This document shows positions 9,056-22,073 of a stretch of 64,000 nt of DNA, in pieces. The DNA lies in assembly GCF_030656345.1 (NCBI RefSeq), contig NZ_JAUSNR010000056.1, positions 62,001-126,000 on the forward strand, given 5' to 3'. The notes beneath the pieces were generated by a model. That model was not told where the DNA came from, did not search any database, and saw nothing but the letters and a program-made list of their open reading frames with translations. The position numbers and the translations under genes are program-made. This DNA comes from Pseudotabrizicola sp. Lineage in GTDB: Bacteria > Pseudomonadota > Alphaproteobacteria > Rhodobacterales > Rhodobacteraceae. Numbering within the stretch: the first letter of the stretch is position 1; every line of letters begins with the position of its first letter.

Positions 9056-10495
9056 ATGGAAAATGCTGCTCTTGGCTGGGACCGTTCCACGCCGCCGCCC
9101 CCTGATCAGTCCATGCCGTGCCCGGACGACCGGATCATGGATGAAATGGTCTCGGCCTCGGTGCAGCTAGGGCATGACATCGTGGACGTGGCGGGCTTTT
9201 TTGACGGTGTCGATGATGCCGCCGCCGAACAGGTCACGCGGCTGACTCACGTGCGCGACAGCGCCCGCAGCGTGTCGAAGGCATCCACCTCTATGGTCGG
9301 CACGACCGAACGCCTGTCCACGGTGATGGGCAGTCTGATCGACGTGCTGGCAACGTCGACCACGCAGTTGCATCAGGCGATCGGCGCCAGTCAGCAGGTC
9401 ATGGGCTGGGTCAGCGGCGTCGGCGGCCCCTTGGCCCGGATCGATGAGGCAATGCGGGCCACGCAGGCGTCAAACTCGCGCATTCTTGATATCGCACGCG
9501 AAGTGAACATGCTGGCGATGAACGCGAAGATCGAGGCTGCCCGCGCCGGGGACCGCGGGCGCGGTTTTGCCGTGGTGGCCGATGCGGTCAATACCCTGTC
9601 AGCCCAGACCACCACTGCCGCACGTCTGATTTCGGAAATGGTGGGCTCGCTGGCCGGGGAAATTGCCGCATTGCGGGCCGAGGCCGAGGTCACGGTCAGT
9701 CAGGCCGAAACCGGCCTGCGTGACCTTGCCTCTGCGGGCTCGGCGTTGGAACATCTTGGAACACAGGCCGGCGCAGCGGAATCGGAACTGGCCGCAATGG
9801 GCACCGATGCGCAAGAGATGCGCACTGTCATGCAGGGGTTTGCGCCGACATTCCTGTCGCTTTACGAAGGCGTTATCGACCAGACCCAGATGATAAACGA
9901 TGCCCGCCGCCGCGTGTCCCGGCTGATCACGCTCAGCGAGCGTATGGTGCAAAACATGTTCGCGCTTGGCGGTGCGTCGGAAGACCGGCCCTTGATTGAG
10001 GCTGTGATGCAGTCGGCAACCCGGCTGGGCGAGGCGTTGGAACAGGCGGTGGACCGCGGCGATATTCGGCAAGAGCAGCTGTTTTCGTCTGACTACCGCC
10101 CGGTTCCCGGCAGCAACCCTGCCCAGGTTCTGGCCCCTTTCACCAGCCTGACAGACAAGCTGTTCCCCCCGGTGCAGGAACAGATGCTGACGCTTGACCC
10201 CCGTATCGTCTTTTGTGCGGCGGTAACCCGTGACGGCTATCTCCCGACCCACAACAAGAAATTCTCGGCCCGTCAGAGCAATGATCCGGTCTGGAACACT
10301 GCGAATTGCCGCAATCGACGGGTTTTCGATGACCGGGTGGGTCTGGGGGCCGGCCAGTCCACCGCACCTTTCCTGATGCAGATCTACAGGCGCGACATGG
10401 GTGGCGGCACCTTTGTGATGATGAAAGACGTTTCAGCCCCAATCATGGTCAATGGCCGCCACTGGGGCGGGCTGCGCTTGGCGTATCGGTTCTAG
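9056..10495 (+). CDS. Soluble methyl-accepting chemotaxis protein with C-terminal sensor-like domain
   Basis: 480 residues from the ATG at 9056; an in-frame ATG at 8972 would overlap prs and is less likely. The signalling hairpin tip is clear near residues 148-175 (NMLAMNAKIEAARAGDRGRG then FAVVADAV), which contacts CheA and CheW. There is no membrane-spanning segment, so it should be cytoplasmic. The helical part ends near 360. The last 100 or so residues (FCAAVTRDGYLPTHN, FDDRVGLGAG, MNGRHWGGLRLAY-like end) form a compact domain resembling Cache/PAS-like sensor modules. The sensor is therefore C-terminal to the signalling part. No other chemotaxis gene is in the window. The 3' end converges with the lectin gene, 7 bases apart. 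Confidence 0.88.
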   Translation: MENAALGWDRSTPPPPDQSMPCPDDRIMDEMVSASVQLGHDIVDVAGFFDGVDDAAAEQVTRLTHVRDSARSVSKASTSMVGTTERLSTVMGSLIDVLATSTTQLHQAIGASQQVMGWVSGVGGPLARIDEAMRATQASNSRILDIAREVNMLAMNAKIEAARAGDRGRGFAVVADAVNTLSAQTTTAARLISEMVGSLAGEIAALRAEAEVTVSQAETGLRDLASAGSALEHLGTQAGAAESELAAMGTDAQEMRTVMQGFAPTFLSLYEGVIDQTQMINDARRRVSRLITLSERMVQNMFALGGASEDRPLIEAVMQSATRLGEALEQAVDRGDIRQEQLFSSDYRPVPGSNPAQVLAPFTSLTDKLFPPVQEQMLTLDPRIVFCAAVTRDGYLPTHNKKFSARQSNDPVWNTANCRNRRVFDDRVGLGAGQSTAPFLMQIYRRDMGGGTFVMMKDVSAPIMVNGRHWGGLRLAYRF

Positions 10496-10502
10496 GTGCG
10501 TC

Positions 10503-10853
10503 TCAGTCTATCTCCCAGTCGTCATCGTCCGACAGCTGACCAATCGCCATCCAATCGGCCCGTATCCGGGCGACGCGGGTGTTGCCCCAGGTTTTGAACA
10601 CCAGATCGAAGCCTGCTGTGCCGATGTTTTCAGCCGTCAGGTCGGCGCGGGCATTGGCCTGATGATCCATGTCCCACATGGAAATGCACACATGCACCGC
10701 CGGGGCCTGTCGGAAAACCTGTGAAAACGCGACGGCGTGGCGGCTTTCCCGGCCCCCCTCGCCTGTCCACATCTCGCCGCCATCGGCGAAATCCGAAAAC
10801 ATCACGCAAGACCCCTGGGCCACGCCGATACTGCCGGGGGAAAACCGCTTCAT
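10503..10853 (-). CDS. H-type lectin domain protein
   Basis: 116 residues, essentially one domain. The pattern fits the H-type lectin family: an aromatic strand (FSQVF), PAVHVCISMWDMD, then NIGTAGFDLVFKTW and a final DWMAIG. In eukaryotic discoidin and Helix lectins this fold binds N-acetylgalactosamine. There is no signal peptide, so the bacterial protein appears cytoplasmic or released by another route. The C-terminus is acidic (DDDDWEID). It is separated from atpC by a strong terminator and so needs its own promoter in the 53 bases upstream. Confidence 0.75.
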   Translation of the reverse strand: MKRFSPGSIGVAQGSCVMFSDFADGGEMWTGEGGRESRHAVAFSQVFRQAPAVHVCISMWDMDHQANARADLTAENIGTAGFDLVFKTWGNTRVARIRADWMAIGQLSDDDDWEID

Positions 10854-10906
10854 GCGACTGGCCTTTCTGACGCGCCATTATCGAGCGAAAATCATTGCTG
10901 CAAAAT

Positions 10907-10938
10907 GAACAGGCCCCAGCATATGCCGGGGCCTGTTC
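10907..10938 (-). terminator. Rho-independent-type terminator of the atp operon
   Basis: An 11-base perfect stem (10907-10917 with 10928-10938, GAACAGGCCCC and its complement) encloses a 10-base loop that is itself partly palindromic. On the minus strand it is followed by ATTTTGC, a short U-rich tail. It sits 21 bases beyond the atpC stop and ends the atpHAGDC transcript before the lectin gene. Confidence 0.85.
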
Positions 10939-10959
10939 AGAATTCAACGGGCAGGCGCG

Positions 10960-11346
10960 TCACTGACCGATTGCGCTGCGGGCTGCCATCATGTCGGCAA
11001 CCGCCTTGTCGGCAGCGTCCTTGTCGTCCGAGGCAGCGGCGGCGACGCGGACTTCGGCCAGCAGGCTCTCCATCAGGGCCGGGGTCGCCTCTTCCACCGG
11101 GACGGCACGTTCGGCCAGAACCGAAACGCCGGTCGCAGTGATCTCGGCAAAGCCGCCGGTCACGACAAAGGCCTTGATGCCATCGGCGGCAACCGCCTTC
11201 AGGATACCGGGGCGCAGGGTGGTGATGGTGGGGGTATGCCCCTCCATCGCCGTCATGTCGCCTTCGGCAGCCGGGATCTGAACCTCTGTCGCCTGAACCG
11301 ACGCAAGGCGCCGTTCCGGGCTGACAAGGTCGAACTGAAAAGCCAT
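10960..11346 (-). CDS. atpC: ATP synthase F1 subunit epsilon
   Basis: 128 residues, a typical epsilon subunit of the F1 central stalk. The N-terminal beta-sandwich runs from FQFDLVSPERRL through AAEGDMTAMEGHTP and LRPGIL. The C-terminal helical hairpin is short and Ala-rich. Epsilon couples gamma rotation to catalysis and can restrain ATP hydrolysis. It is the last gene of the operon, 10 bases after atpD and followed by a strong hairpin terminator. Confidence 0.97.
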   Translation of the reverse strand: MAFQFDLVSPERRLASVQATEVQIPAAEGDMTAMEGHTPTITTLRPGILKAVAADGIKAFVVTGGFAEITATGVSVLAERAVPVEEATPALMESLLAEVRVAAAASDDKDAADKAVADMMAARSAIGQ

Positions 11347-11356
11347 TCTACCCTCC

Positions 11357-13683
<2,327 letters not shown>

Positions 13684-13703
13684 ATCCCTGTCCTTTCAGA
13701 CGC

Positions 13704-15242
13704 TTAAGCGAAGGTTTTGGCGAATTCAGCGATAGCGTCTTTCAGCTTTTGCTCATCTGCGCCTTTGATTTTCGGGTCAGCGGTGGTGATCCAGTCGAGG
13801 ATATCCTTGCGCTGATTGCGCAGGAAGGACAGCAGGCTGGCTTCAAACCGGCCCACATCCTTGACCGCAACCTTGTCAAGGAAACCGGCGGTGCCTGCAT
13901 AGATCACGCAGACGATTTCCGCGTTGGTCAGCGGCGAATACTGGTTCTGCTTCATCAGTTCGGTCAGACGCGCCCCACGGGCCAGCAATTGCTGGGTCGA
14001 GGCGTCAAGGTCGGAACCGAACTGCGCAAAGGCCGCCATTTCGCGGTACTGTGCCAGCGACAGTTTCACCGGGCCAGCCACGGTTTTCATCGAGTTGGTC
14101 TGAGCAGACGACCCAACGCGAGACACCGACAGACCCGTGTTCACAGCCGGGCGGATACCCTGATAGAACAGCTCGGTCTCAAGAAAGATCTGGCCATCGG
14201 TGATCGAGATCACGTTTGTCGGAATAAAGGCCGACACGTCGCCGCCCTGGGTTTCGATGATCGGCAGCGCGGTCAAGGAGCCCGAACCGAAATCGGCGTT
14301 CAGCTTCGACGACCGCTCCAGCAGGCGGGAGTGCAGATAGAACACGTCGCCCGGATAGGCTTCACGGCCCGGCGGGCGGCGCAGCAACAGCGACATCTGA
14401 CGGTAGGCCACGGCCTGCTTGGACAGGTCATCATAGATGATCAGCGCATGACGACCGTTGTCGCGGAAGAATTCCGCCATTGCGGTTGCCGAATACGGGG
14501 CAAGGAACTGCATCGGGGCCGGGTCGGAAGCGGTCGCGGCCACCACGATGGTGTATTCGATCGCGCCGGTTTCTTCCAGCTTCTTCACCAGCTGCGCCAC
14601 GGTCGAGCGTTTCTGCCCGATGGCGACATAGATGCAGTACAGCTTCTTGGATTCGTCGTCGCCAGCCGCCTCGTTATAGGACTTCTGGTTCAGAATGGTG
14701 TCGAGCGCCACAGCGGTCTTGCCGGTCTGACGATCACCGATGATCAGCTCGCGCTGACCGCGGCCAACCGGGATCATGGCGTCAACGGCCTTCAGCCCGG
14801 TTGCCATCGGTTCGTGCACCGACTGGCGCGGGATGATGCCGGGGGCCTTCACGTCGGCGATCCGGCGCTCGGTTGCGGCGATCGGGCCTTTGCCGTCGAT
14901 CGGGTTGCCCAGACCGTCGACAACACGGCCCAGCAGGGCGTTGCCCGCTGGCACGTCCACGATGGACTTGGTGCGCTTGACGGTATCGCCTTCCTTGATG
15001 TCCTGGTCGGAGCCGAAGATCACGACACCGACGTTATCGACTTCAAGGTTCAGTGCCATCCCGCGGATACCGCCGGGGAATTCCACCATTTCGCCGGCCT
15101 GAACATTGTCCAGCCCGTGCACACGGGCAATCCCGTCACCCACCGAAAGAACCCGGCCCACTTCGGCCACTTCGGCATCCATGCCAAAGTTCTTGATCTG
15201 CTCTTTCAGGATCGCAGAGATCTCAGCAGCCTGAATTCCCAT
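13704..15242 (-). CDS. atpA: ATP synthase F1 subunit alpha
   Basis: 512 residues. This is the non-catalytic nucleotide-binding F1 subunit. Walker A is GDRQTGKT near 169-176, followed by the Walker B segment [12 protein letters not shown] and the conserved arginine finger region ([10 protein letters not shown]). The ATG at 15242 overlaps the atpH stop by one base (TGATG), so it is preferred over the GTG codon immediately before it. The two genes are translationally coupled. Confidence 0.99.
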   Translation of the reverse strand: MGIQAAEISAILKEQIKNFGMDAEVAEVGRVLSVGDGIARVHGLDNVQAGEMVEFPGGIRGMALNLEVDNVGVVIFGSDQDIKEGDTVKRTKSIVDVPAGNALLGRVVDGLGNPIDGKGPIAATERRIADVKAPGIIPRQSVHEPMATGLKAVDAMIPVGRGQRELIIGDRQTGKTAVALDTILNQKSYNEAAGDDESKKLYCIYVAIGQKRSTVAQLVKKLEETGAIEYTIVVAATASDPAPMQFLAPYSATAMAEFFRDNGRHALIIYDDLSKQAVAYRQMSLLLRRPPGREAYPGDVFYLHSRLLERSSKLNADFGSGSLTALPIIETQGGDVSAFIPTNVISITDGQIFLETELFYQGIRPAVNTGLSVSRVGSSAQTNSMKTVAGPVKLSLAQYREMAAFAQFGSDLDASTQQLLARGARLTELMKQNQYSPLTNAEIVCVIYAGTAGFLDKVAVKDVGRFEASLLSFLRNQRKDILDWITTADPKIKGADEQKLKDAIAEFAKTFA

Positions 15243-15802
15243 CACCCAACCTCTTTCATTGCATTCTGGAGAGCTGCGAGCTTTGCCTTGACCGAGGTGT
15301 CGATCATGGTGGAGCCGAGCTTGACGACAAGACCGCCGATGAGGCTTTCATCGACGGCGGTTTTCAATTTCACATCCTTGCCCACGCGCGCTTTCAGCGT
15401 GGCAGCAAGAGTTTTGGCCTGTTCAGCCGAAAGCGCGGTAGCCGAGGTGACTTCTGCCGTAACCTCGCCCTTTTCTTCCGCGATGCGGGCGGCAAGGCCG
15501 GTCAGCACATAGGGCAACACAAAAAGGCGGCGCTTGGCCGCCATCAGCTGCAATGTGTTTGCGGTCAGATCCGACAGGCCCATCTTCGCTGCAATCGCAG
15601 CAATGGACCGGGCCTGATCGTCACGGGTAATCACGGGCGACGAAATCAACGTCCCGAAATCGGCGCTGCTGGACAGTGCGGCAGTCAGCGCGTCTGCGTC
15701 GGATTCGAGGGCCTTCAGGGCCCCCGTTTCCTTTGCCAGCTCGAACAGAGCAGTGGCGTAGCGCGCGGCAATGCCGGAGGAGATCGAAGCTGGTTCGGAC
15801 AC
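15242..15802 (-). CDS. atpH: ATP synthase F1 subunit delta
   Basis: 186 residues. The delta subunit joins the F1 head to the peripheral stalk. The N-terminal helical domain ([17 protein letters not shown]) and the C-terminal signature ([22 protein letters not shown]) are clear. The start is taken as the GTG at 15800-15802, preceded by GGAAGGGA at good spacing and matching the family N-terminus ([14 protein letters not shown]). A longer open frame upstream has no family similarity. It is the first gene of atpHAGDC; F0 genes are elsewhere, as is usual in Rhodobacteraceae. Confidence 0.96.
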   Translation of the reverse strand: MSEPASISSGIAARYATALFELAKETGALKALESDADALTAALSSSADFGTLISSPVITRDDQARSIAAIAAKMGLSDLTANTLQLMAAKRRLFVLPYVLTGLAARIAEEKGEVTAEVTSATALSAEQAKTLAATLKARVGKDVKLKTAVDESLIGGLVVKLGSTMIDTSVKAKLAALQNAMKEVG

Positions 15803-16102
15803 GTCATCCCTTCCGTTGTCTTGGCCCCCCTGCGCTCGGCAGGTCAGAGGCCGCCAATGGCGCACACTTGCGTATGCGTCTTGATTTTGCGCGTCTCTAG
15901 CAGAGCCTTTGACACCCCGCAACCGTGTTGGTCGCCCGTTTGTGATCCATTCACGTTGGTTTAACACATGTTTGCGCTGCACCTGCACACCTGCGACTCT
16001 TTGGCGCTCTTGTGACTGGTCTGCAAAGGCCAAACAGGCCCCCGGACCACGCCGTCAGGCAGCACTTCCAAGCCTGAACGAATCCCCCGGGCGGGCGCGC
16101 TG
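15803..16102. other. Intergenic region upstream of the atp operon
   Basis: 300 bases between the methyltransferase stop and the atpH start, both on the minus strand. It should hold the atp promoter, but I cannot place a convincing -35/-10 pair. No convincing ORF, tRNA or repeat is seen. Confidence 0.5.
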
Positions 16103-16876
16103 TCAGTCCTGCGTCGCCCCGTGCGGGTCTGCGGCGCAGGGAGTCGGCACCGGCTGGCCCACACCCTCCAGCACCCGCAGCGGGCGGCGCACCGCAGCGG
16201 CCAGCCCGCCGCGCGTCGGCGCATAGACCTGCTTTGTCGCCTCGACCATCAGCACCCCACCCACCAGCCAGGGCGCGCGCTTGCCGATCCGCTCCCAGAA
16301 CTCCGCTGTGCGCAGCCAGAACCGGCCCGCCGAGGGCGGCGCGAACAAAGCGGCTACGGCGCGGTCCGGGGTGAAACCATGGCGCTTCAGCTGCGCCTCC
16401 AGCTGGCCGACACTGTAGGGCCGCCCGAAGCCGAACGGCGTGCCATCGCGCCGCGCCCACAGGCCAGAGCGGTTGGGCACAATGAACAGCGCCCGCCCCC
16501 CCGGCCCCAGCACCCGGTGCGCCTCTTCCAGCACCGCTGTCGGATGCTCGGACGTCTCCAACCCGTGCATCAGCACCAGCCGGTCCACCAGCCCGGTCGA
16601 CAATGGCCATGCGGTTTCCTCGCACAGCACCGACACGTTCAGCATCCCCGCAGGCCAGGGCATCACCCCCTGCGGCCCCGGCATCAGCCCGATCACCCGG
16701 CGCGACTTCGGCAGATAGGGCCGCAACAACGGCACCGCAAAACCAAAGCCCGCCACCGTCTGCCCCGCCGCCGGGGGCCAGAACTGCACCACCTGATCCC
16801 GGATCGCCCGCTGCGCCACGCGCCCCAATTGGGTGCGATAGTAAAAGTTGCGCAGATCAAGCACATCAAGATGCAT
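16103..16876 (-). CDS. Class I SAM-dependent methyltransferase
   Basis: 257 residues. The first half has the order of a UbiE/type-11 methyltransferase: a glycine motif near [14 protein letters not shown] that is weaker than usual, then [16 protein letters not shown] and [20 protein letters not shown], which match motifs II and III. The C-terminal part ([14 protein letters not shown] onward) probably binds substrate. No substrate can be inferred. The start at 16876 is chosen because the sequence [12 protein letters not shown] opens a typical N-terminus; an upstream in-frame ATG would overlap the tandem repeat region. It is divergent from gloB. Confidence 0.8.
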   Translation of the reverse strand: MHLDVLDLRNFYYRTQLGRVAQRAIRDQVVQFWPPAAGQTVAGFGFAVPLLRPYLPKSRRVIGLMPGPQGVMPWPAGMLNVSVLCEETAWPLSTGLVDRLVLMHGLETSEHPTAVLEEAHRVLGPGGRALFIVPNRSGLWARRDGTPFGFGRPYSVGQLEAQLKRHGFTPDRAVAALFAPPSAGRFWLRTAEFWERIGKRAPWLVGGVLMVEATKQVYAPTRGGLAAAVRRPLRVLEGVGQPVPTPCAADPHGATQD

Positions 16877-16924
16877 TGCGGACCATCCTTGTTCCGGGCC
16901 ATGCTGGCCATTCTCGACACAATC

Positions 16925-16964
16925 AACCGAACGGACAACCGAACTGACAACCGACAGGACAACC
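16925..16964. repeat. 12-bp tandem repeat immediately upstream of gloB
   Basis: AACCGA plus a six-base variable half repeats with a 12-base period three times, ending in a partial copy at 16961-16964. The variable halves are acggac, actgac and caggac. The last one supplies the AGGA used as ribosome-binding site before the ATG at 16965. The array lies between the divergent methyltransferase and gloB starts. Confidence 0.75.
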
Positions 16965-17732
16965 ATGCCCCTTGATCTTGTGACGATCCCTTGCCTGAAA
17001 GACAACTATGCCTTTCTGATCCACGATACCGCCACAGGTGCCACCGCCGTGATCGACGTGCCCGAGTCTGCACCGATACAGGCCGTCCTGCAAAGCCGCG
17101 GCTGGAAATTGACCGACATTCTGATCACCCATCACCATGATGACCATATCGCAGGCGTCGCTGCCCTGCAGGGAGCCACCGGGGCCCGGGTCTGGGGTGC
17201 ACGCGCCGACGCCCACCGCCTGCCGCCGCTGGACCACGCCCTGACCGAAGGCGACAGCGTCACCATCGGGGCGGAAACCGGGACGGTCATCGACGTCTCC
17301 GGCCACACCATAGGCCATATCGCCTTTCACTTCCCCGAGTCAGGGCTGGTGTTCACCGCCGACAGCCTGATGGCCGCCGGCTGCGGGCGGCTGTTTGAAG
17401 GCACGCCCGATATCATGTGGGCCAGCCTGGCAAAACTTGCCGCCCTGCCCCCCGAAACGCTGGTCTGTTCGGGCCATGAATACACAACATCGAACATCCG
17501 CTTCGCCTTGTCCCTTGAACCCGGCAATGCAGCGCTTATCTCACGTGCATCGAAAGTGGCTCTGGCGCGCGAGGATGTTCGCCCCACGGTTCCTTCGACC
17601 CTGTCCGAAGAACTGGCCACAAACCCGTTCCTGCGCGCTGCTTTGCCCGAACTCAAGGCTGCGGTCGGAATGGCCGGATCGTCCGACGCGGAAGCTTTCG
17701 CCGAAATCCGCAGACGCAAGGACAGGTTCTGA
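16965..17732 (+). CDS. gloB: Hydroxyacylglutathione hydrolase (glyoxalase II)
   Basis: 255 residues. It hydrolyses S-lactoylglutathione to lactate and glutathione, the second step of methylglyoxal detoxification. The binuclear metal site is THHHDDH at 55-61, with further ligands in SGHTIGH, FTADSL and SGHEYT. The C-terminal substrate-binding domain ends with EIRRRKDRF, typical for the family. The ATG at 16965 lies at the end of the 12-base tandem repeat. The start is fixed by the conserved N-terminus ([12 protein letters not shown]). Confidence 0.95.
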   Translation: MPLDLVTIPCLKDNYAFLIHDTATGATAVIDVPESAPIQAVLQSRGWKLTDILITHHHDDHIAGVAALQGATGARVWGARADAHRLPPLDHALTEGDSVTIGAETGTVIDVSGHTIGHIAFHFPESGLVFTADSLMAAGCGRLFEGTPDIMWASLAKLAALPPETLVCSGHEYTTSNIRFALSLEPGNAALISRASKVALAREDVRPTVPSTLSEELATNPFLRAALPELKAAVGMAGSSDAEAFAEIRRRKDRF

Positions 17733-17764
17733 CACCGAAACGCCCAAGGGCTGATCACAATTGA

Positions 17765-17780
17765 TGTGACATATGTCACC
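17765..17780. promoter_or_regulatory. CRP-like palindromic operator upstream of clpA
   Basis: GTGACATATGTCAC (17766-17779) is a perfect 14-base palindrome. With the flanking T it reads TGTGA-N6-TCACC, one base from the CRP-family consensus TGTGA-N6-TCACA. It lies 130 bases upstream of the clpA GTG start. Binding protein and target are inferred only. Confidence 0.45.
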
Positions 17781-17909
17781 AATGCCCAAAGCGTAAATAT
17801 TCTGCTTGAAGTACGGCAAATAAAACCGAACTTTAAGAGTATGAGGCAACGGTTGGTAAAGGTGAAATCCTCACCCGAACCTGCCCCGAGGAACAGGAGC
17901 ACGCAGCAA

Positions 17910-20228
<2,319 letters not shown>

Positions 20229-20244
20229 TCCGGCACCGATCCTG

Positions 20245-20281
20245 AAAGGGGCCTCTGCGACTGCAGGGGCCCTTTGCTTTT
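20245..20281 (+). terminator. Terminator of clpA
   Basis: AAAGGGGCCTCTGC pairs with GCAGGGGCCCTTT (one bulge, one G-U pair) around a three-base loop, followed by GCTTTT. It starts 16 bases after the clpA stop. Confidence 0.8.
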
Positions 20282-20400
20282 CCGCCCCCGATCACCCACC
20301 GCGTCAGAACCTTGATCCGCCCCGCGCCTTGCCGCAAGGCCAACCCGACAGGTCGCGGACCCAGATCAAGCCGGCCCCGCTCTCGGCTCCGCCCCCCATT

Positions 20401-20424
20401 CATCTGTTCATAAATATCCCGGGG
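20401..20424. repeat. Dispersed intergenic element, copy 1
   Basis: CATCTGTTC, two variable bases, AAATATCC, then CGGGG. A near-identical element occurs at 28866-28890. It lies between the convergent clpA and OmpA-like genes. On the minus strand it reads as a GC block followed by a short AT tract after the OmpA-like gene, so it may be part of a terminator. Confidence 0.6.
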
Positions 20425-20457
20425 TCAGCCTCAAGCGCCAAAGCCTCAAGGTTGCCC

Positions 20458-22071
20458 CTACCGCTCGGTCAGCTTCAGTTCAATCCGCCGGTTCTGCTGC
20501 CGTGCAGCCTCTGTCTCGCCCGTCACAACCGGGCGGTATTCGCCAAAGCCGGTCGCGGCAAGCCTGTCGGGCGGAAAGCCAAGGCCATTCTGCATGAACC
20601 GCACCACAGACAGCGCCCGGGCCTGACTCAGCTCCCAATTGTCGGCAAATGCGCCCAGACCTGACAGCGGCACATTGTCGGTATGGCCATCAACGCGGAT
20701 GATCCAGTCAATCCCGTCCGGGATCTCGGACCGCACTTCGTTCAGGATTTCGACCACCCCGGCAATCTGCGCCCGGCCCTCTGGGGCCAGATCGGCGGCA
20801 CCGGCCTGAAACAGCACTTCGCTGGAAAACACGAAACGGTCACCCACCACACGCACACCTTCACGGCCCGCCAGCAACCGGCTCAACTGCCCGAAAAATT
20901 CGCTGCGGAAGCGTTCCAGATCGGCATTCTCCGCCTCCAGCCGCAGGCGTTCCGCTTCTTCCAGCGCAGCGCGGCGGCGTTGTTCAGAGGCCACCTGCGC
21001 CAGTGCCGCATTCAGCTGCGACCCCAAGGCATCCAGCTGCACCTGCGCCGTCGCATCCTTTTCCTGCGCCTCGTTCAGCACCGCCTGCAGGCTGCCCAAC
21101 TGGCCGCGCAGGGCGGCGATCTGTTCGTTCAGCAGGGCGACGCGCTGCGCCTCGGCAATTGTCTTGGCCTCCTGCTCGCTCAGCGCCCGCTCTGCCGCCG
21201 CCAGAGCGGCTGCGCGCTGATCAACAGTCTGCGCCGCCTGTGCCGCCTCGGTTTGCGCGGCGGCCAGCAGCAGCAGGGTTTCCTCGGCCCGCTTGCGCTG
21301 TTCTTCCAGCGCCAGCGTCATCGCAGCCATCGCGTCATCTGACCCGGCCATGCGCGCCCGCAGCGCCTCGAGCGCGGCGGCGTCCACCAGCCGCGCGGCT
21401 TCCGCCTCTGACACTGCGGTCTGTGCGGCTGTCAGCGCCGCCGCATCCTCGGTCGCTTTGGAACGCAGATCCGCAATCAGCGCTTCCAGCGCCTCGCGCT
21501 GCGCCGCGGCAAGGCGCGCCGCCTCCGCCTCGGCATCAACCTCTTCACGCGCCCGCGCCAATGCCAGTTGCAGCGCATCGCGTTCGGTCAGCAGGGTGGC
21601 GCGCGCGGCCTCCAATTCCTCGTTGCTGACGGTCAGATCGGCCACCTGCCCGCGTGCAGCATCGCGTTCGGCCAGCAGCGAGGCAACCTGCGCCTCAAAG
21701 CTCGCCACCCGGGCTTCGGCCGATTGCAAATCCGCCTCTGCCGTCGCCAGCCGTCCGGTCAGTCCGGCCACCAGCGCCGCCTGCCGCGCACCCTCGGCTT
21801 CACTCGCGGCAAGATCCGACCGCAGGGTGCCGACCTCGGCCTGCAGATCACCGACCCGGGTCCGTTCCAGCCCCAGCGCATCGGCAAGGGCGGCGATCTG
21901 ATCGGTCAGCGAGTTCAGCTCGCCATCCTGCGTCGAGATGGTTTCCTGCAACACCGACTGCATGACGGTAAAGATCGTCAGCACGAACATCAGCACCATC
22001 ACCAACGTGGTGACGGCATCGACAAAGCCCGGCCAGATGATCGACGCGTCCCGCCGCCGCGACAGGCCCAT
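20458..22071 (-). CDS. OmpA-domain protein with TM anchor and long coiled coil (MotB-like)
   Basis: 537 residues. One N-terminal membrane helix (about 12-40) carries Asp18 in the sequence WPGFVDAVTTLVM, in the position of the proton-binding Asp of MotB. Residues 45-400 are an almost unbroken Ala/Glu/Arg/Gln-rich coiled coil. The last 130 residues are an OmpA-like peptidoglycan-binding domain with GHTDNVPL, NWELSQARALSVV and NRRIELKL. The protein should span the periplasm from inner membrane to cell wall. It starts 2 bases after the MotA-like gene, so the two are coupled. No flagellar genes are nearby. Confidence 0.88.
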   Translation of the reverse strand: MGLSRRRDASIIWPGFVDAVTTLVMVLMFVLTIFTVMQSVLQETISTQDGELNSLTDQIAALADALGLERTRVGDLQAEVGTLRSDLAASEAEGARQAALVAGLTGRLATAEADLQSAEARVASFEAQVASLLAERDAARGQVADLTVSNEELEAARATLLTERDALQLALARAREEVDAEAEAARLAAAQREALEALIADLRSKATEDAAALTAAQTAVSEAEAARLVDAAALEALRARMAGSDDAMAAMTLALEEQRKRAEETLLLLAAAQTEAAQAAQTVDQRAAALAAAERALSEQEAKTIAEAQRVALLNEQIAALRGQLGSLQAVLNEAQEKDATAQVQLDALGSQLNAALAQVASEQRRRAALEEAERLRLEAENADLERFRSEFFGQLSRLLAGREGVRVVGDRFVFSSEVLFQAGAADLAPEGRAQIAGVVEILNEVRSEIPDGIDWIIRVDGHTDNVPLSGLGAFADNWELSQARALSVVRFMQNGLGFPPDRLAATGFGEYRPVVTGETEAARQQNRRIELKLTER

Positions 22072-22073
22072 GG

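Noticed and set aside
13749..15512. 587-residue ORF opposite atpA
   Set aside because: It is the antisense shadow of atpA in GC-rich DNA; the codon pattern and family match belong to the minus strand.
17805..17811. Heat-shock (sigma32) -35 box CTTGAAG before clpA
   Set aside because: The -35-like hexamer is present but no matching -10 stands at the right distance.
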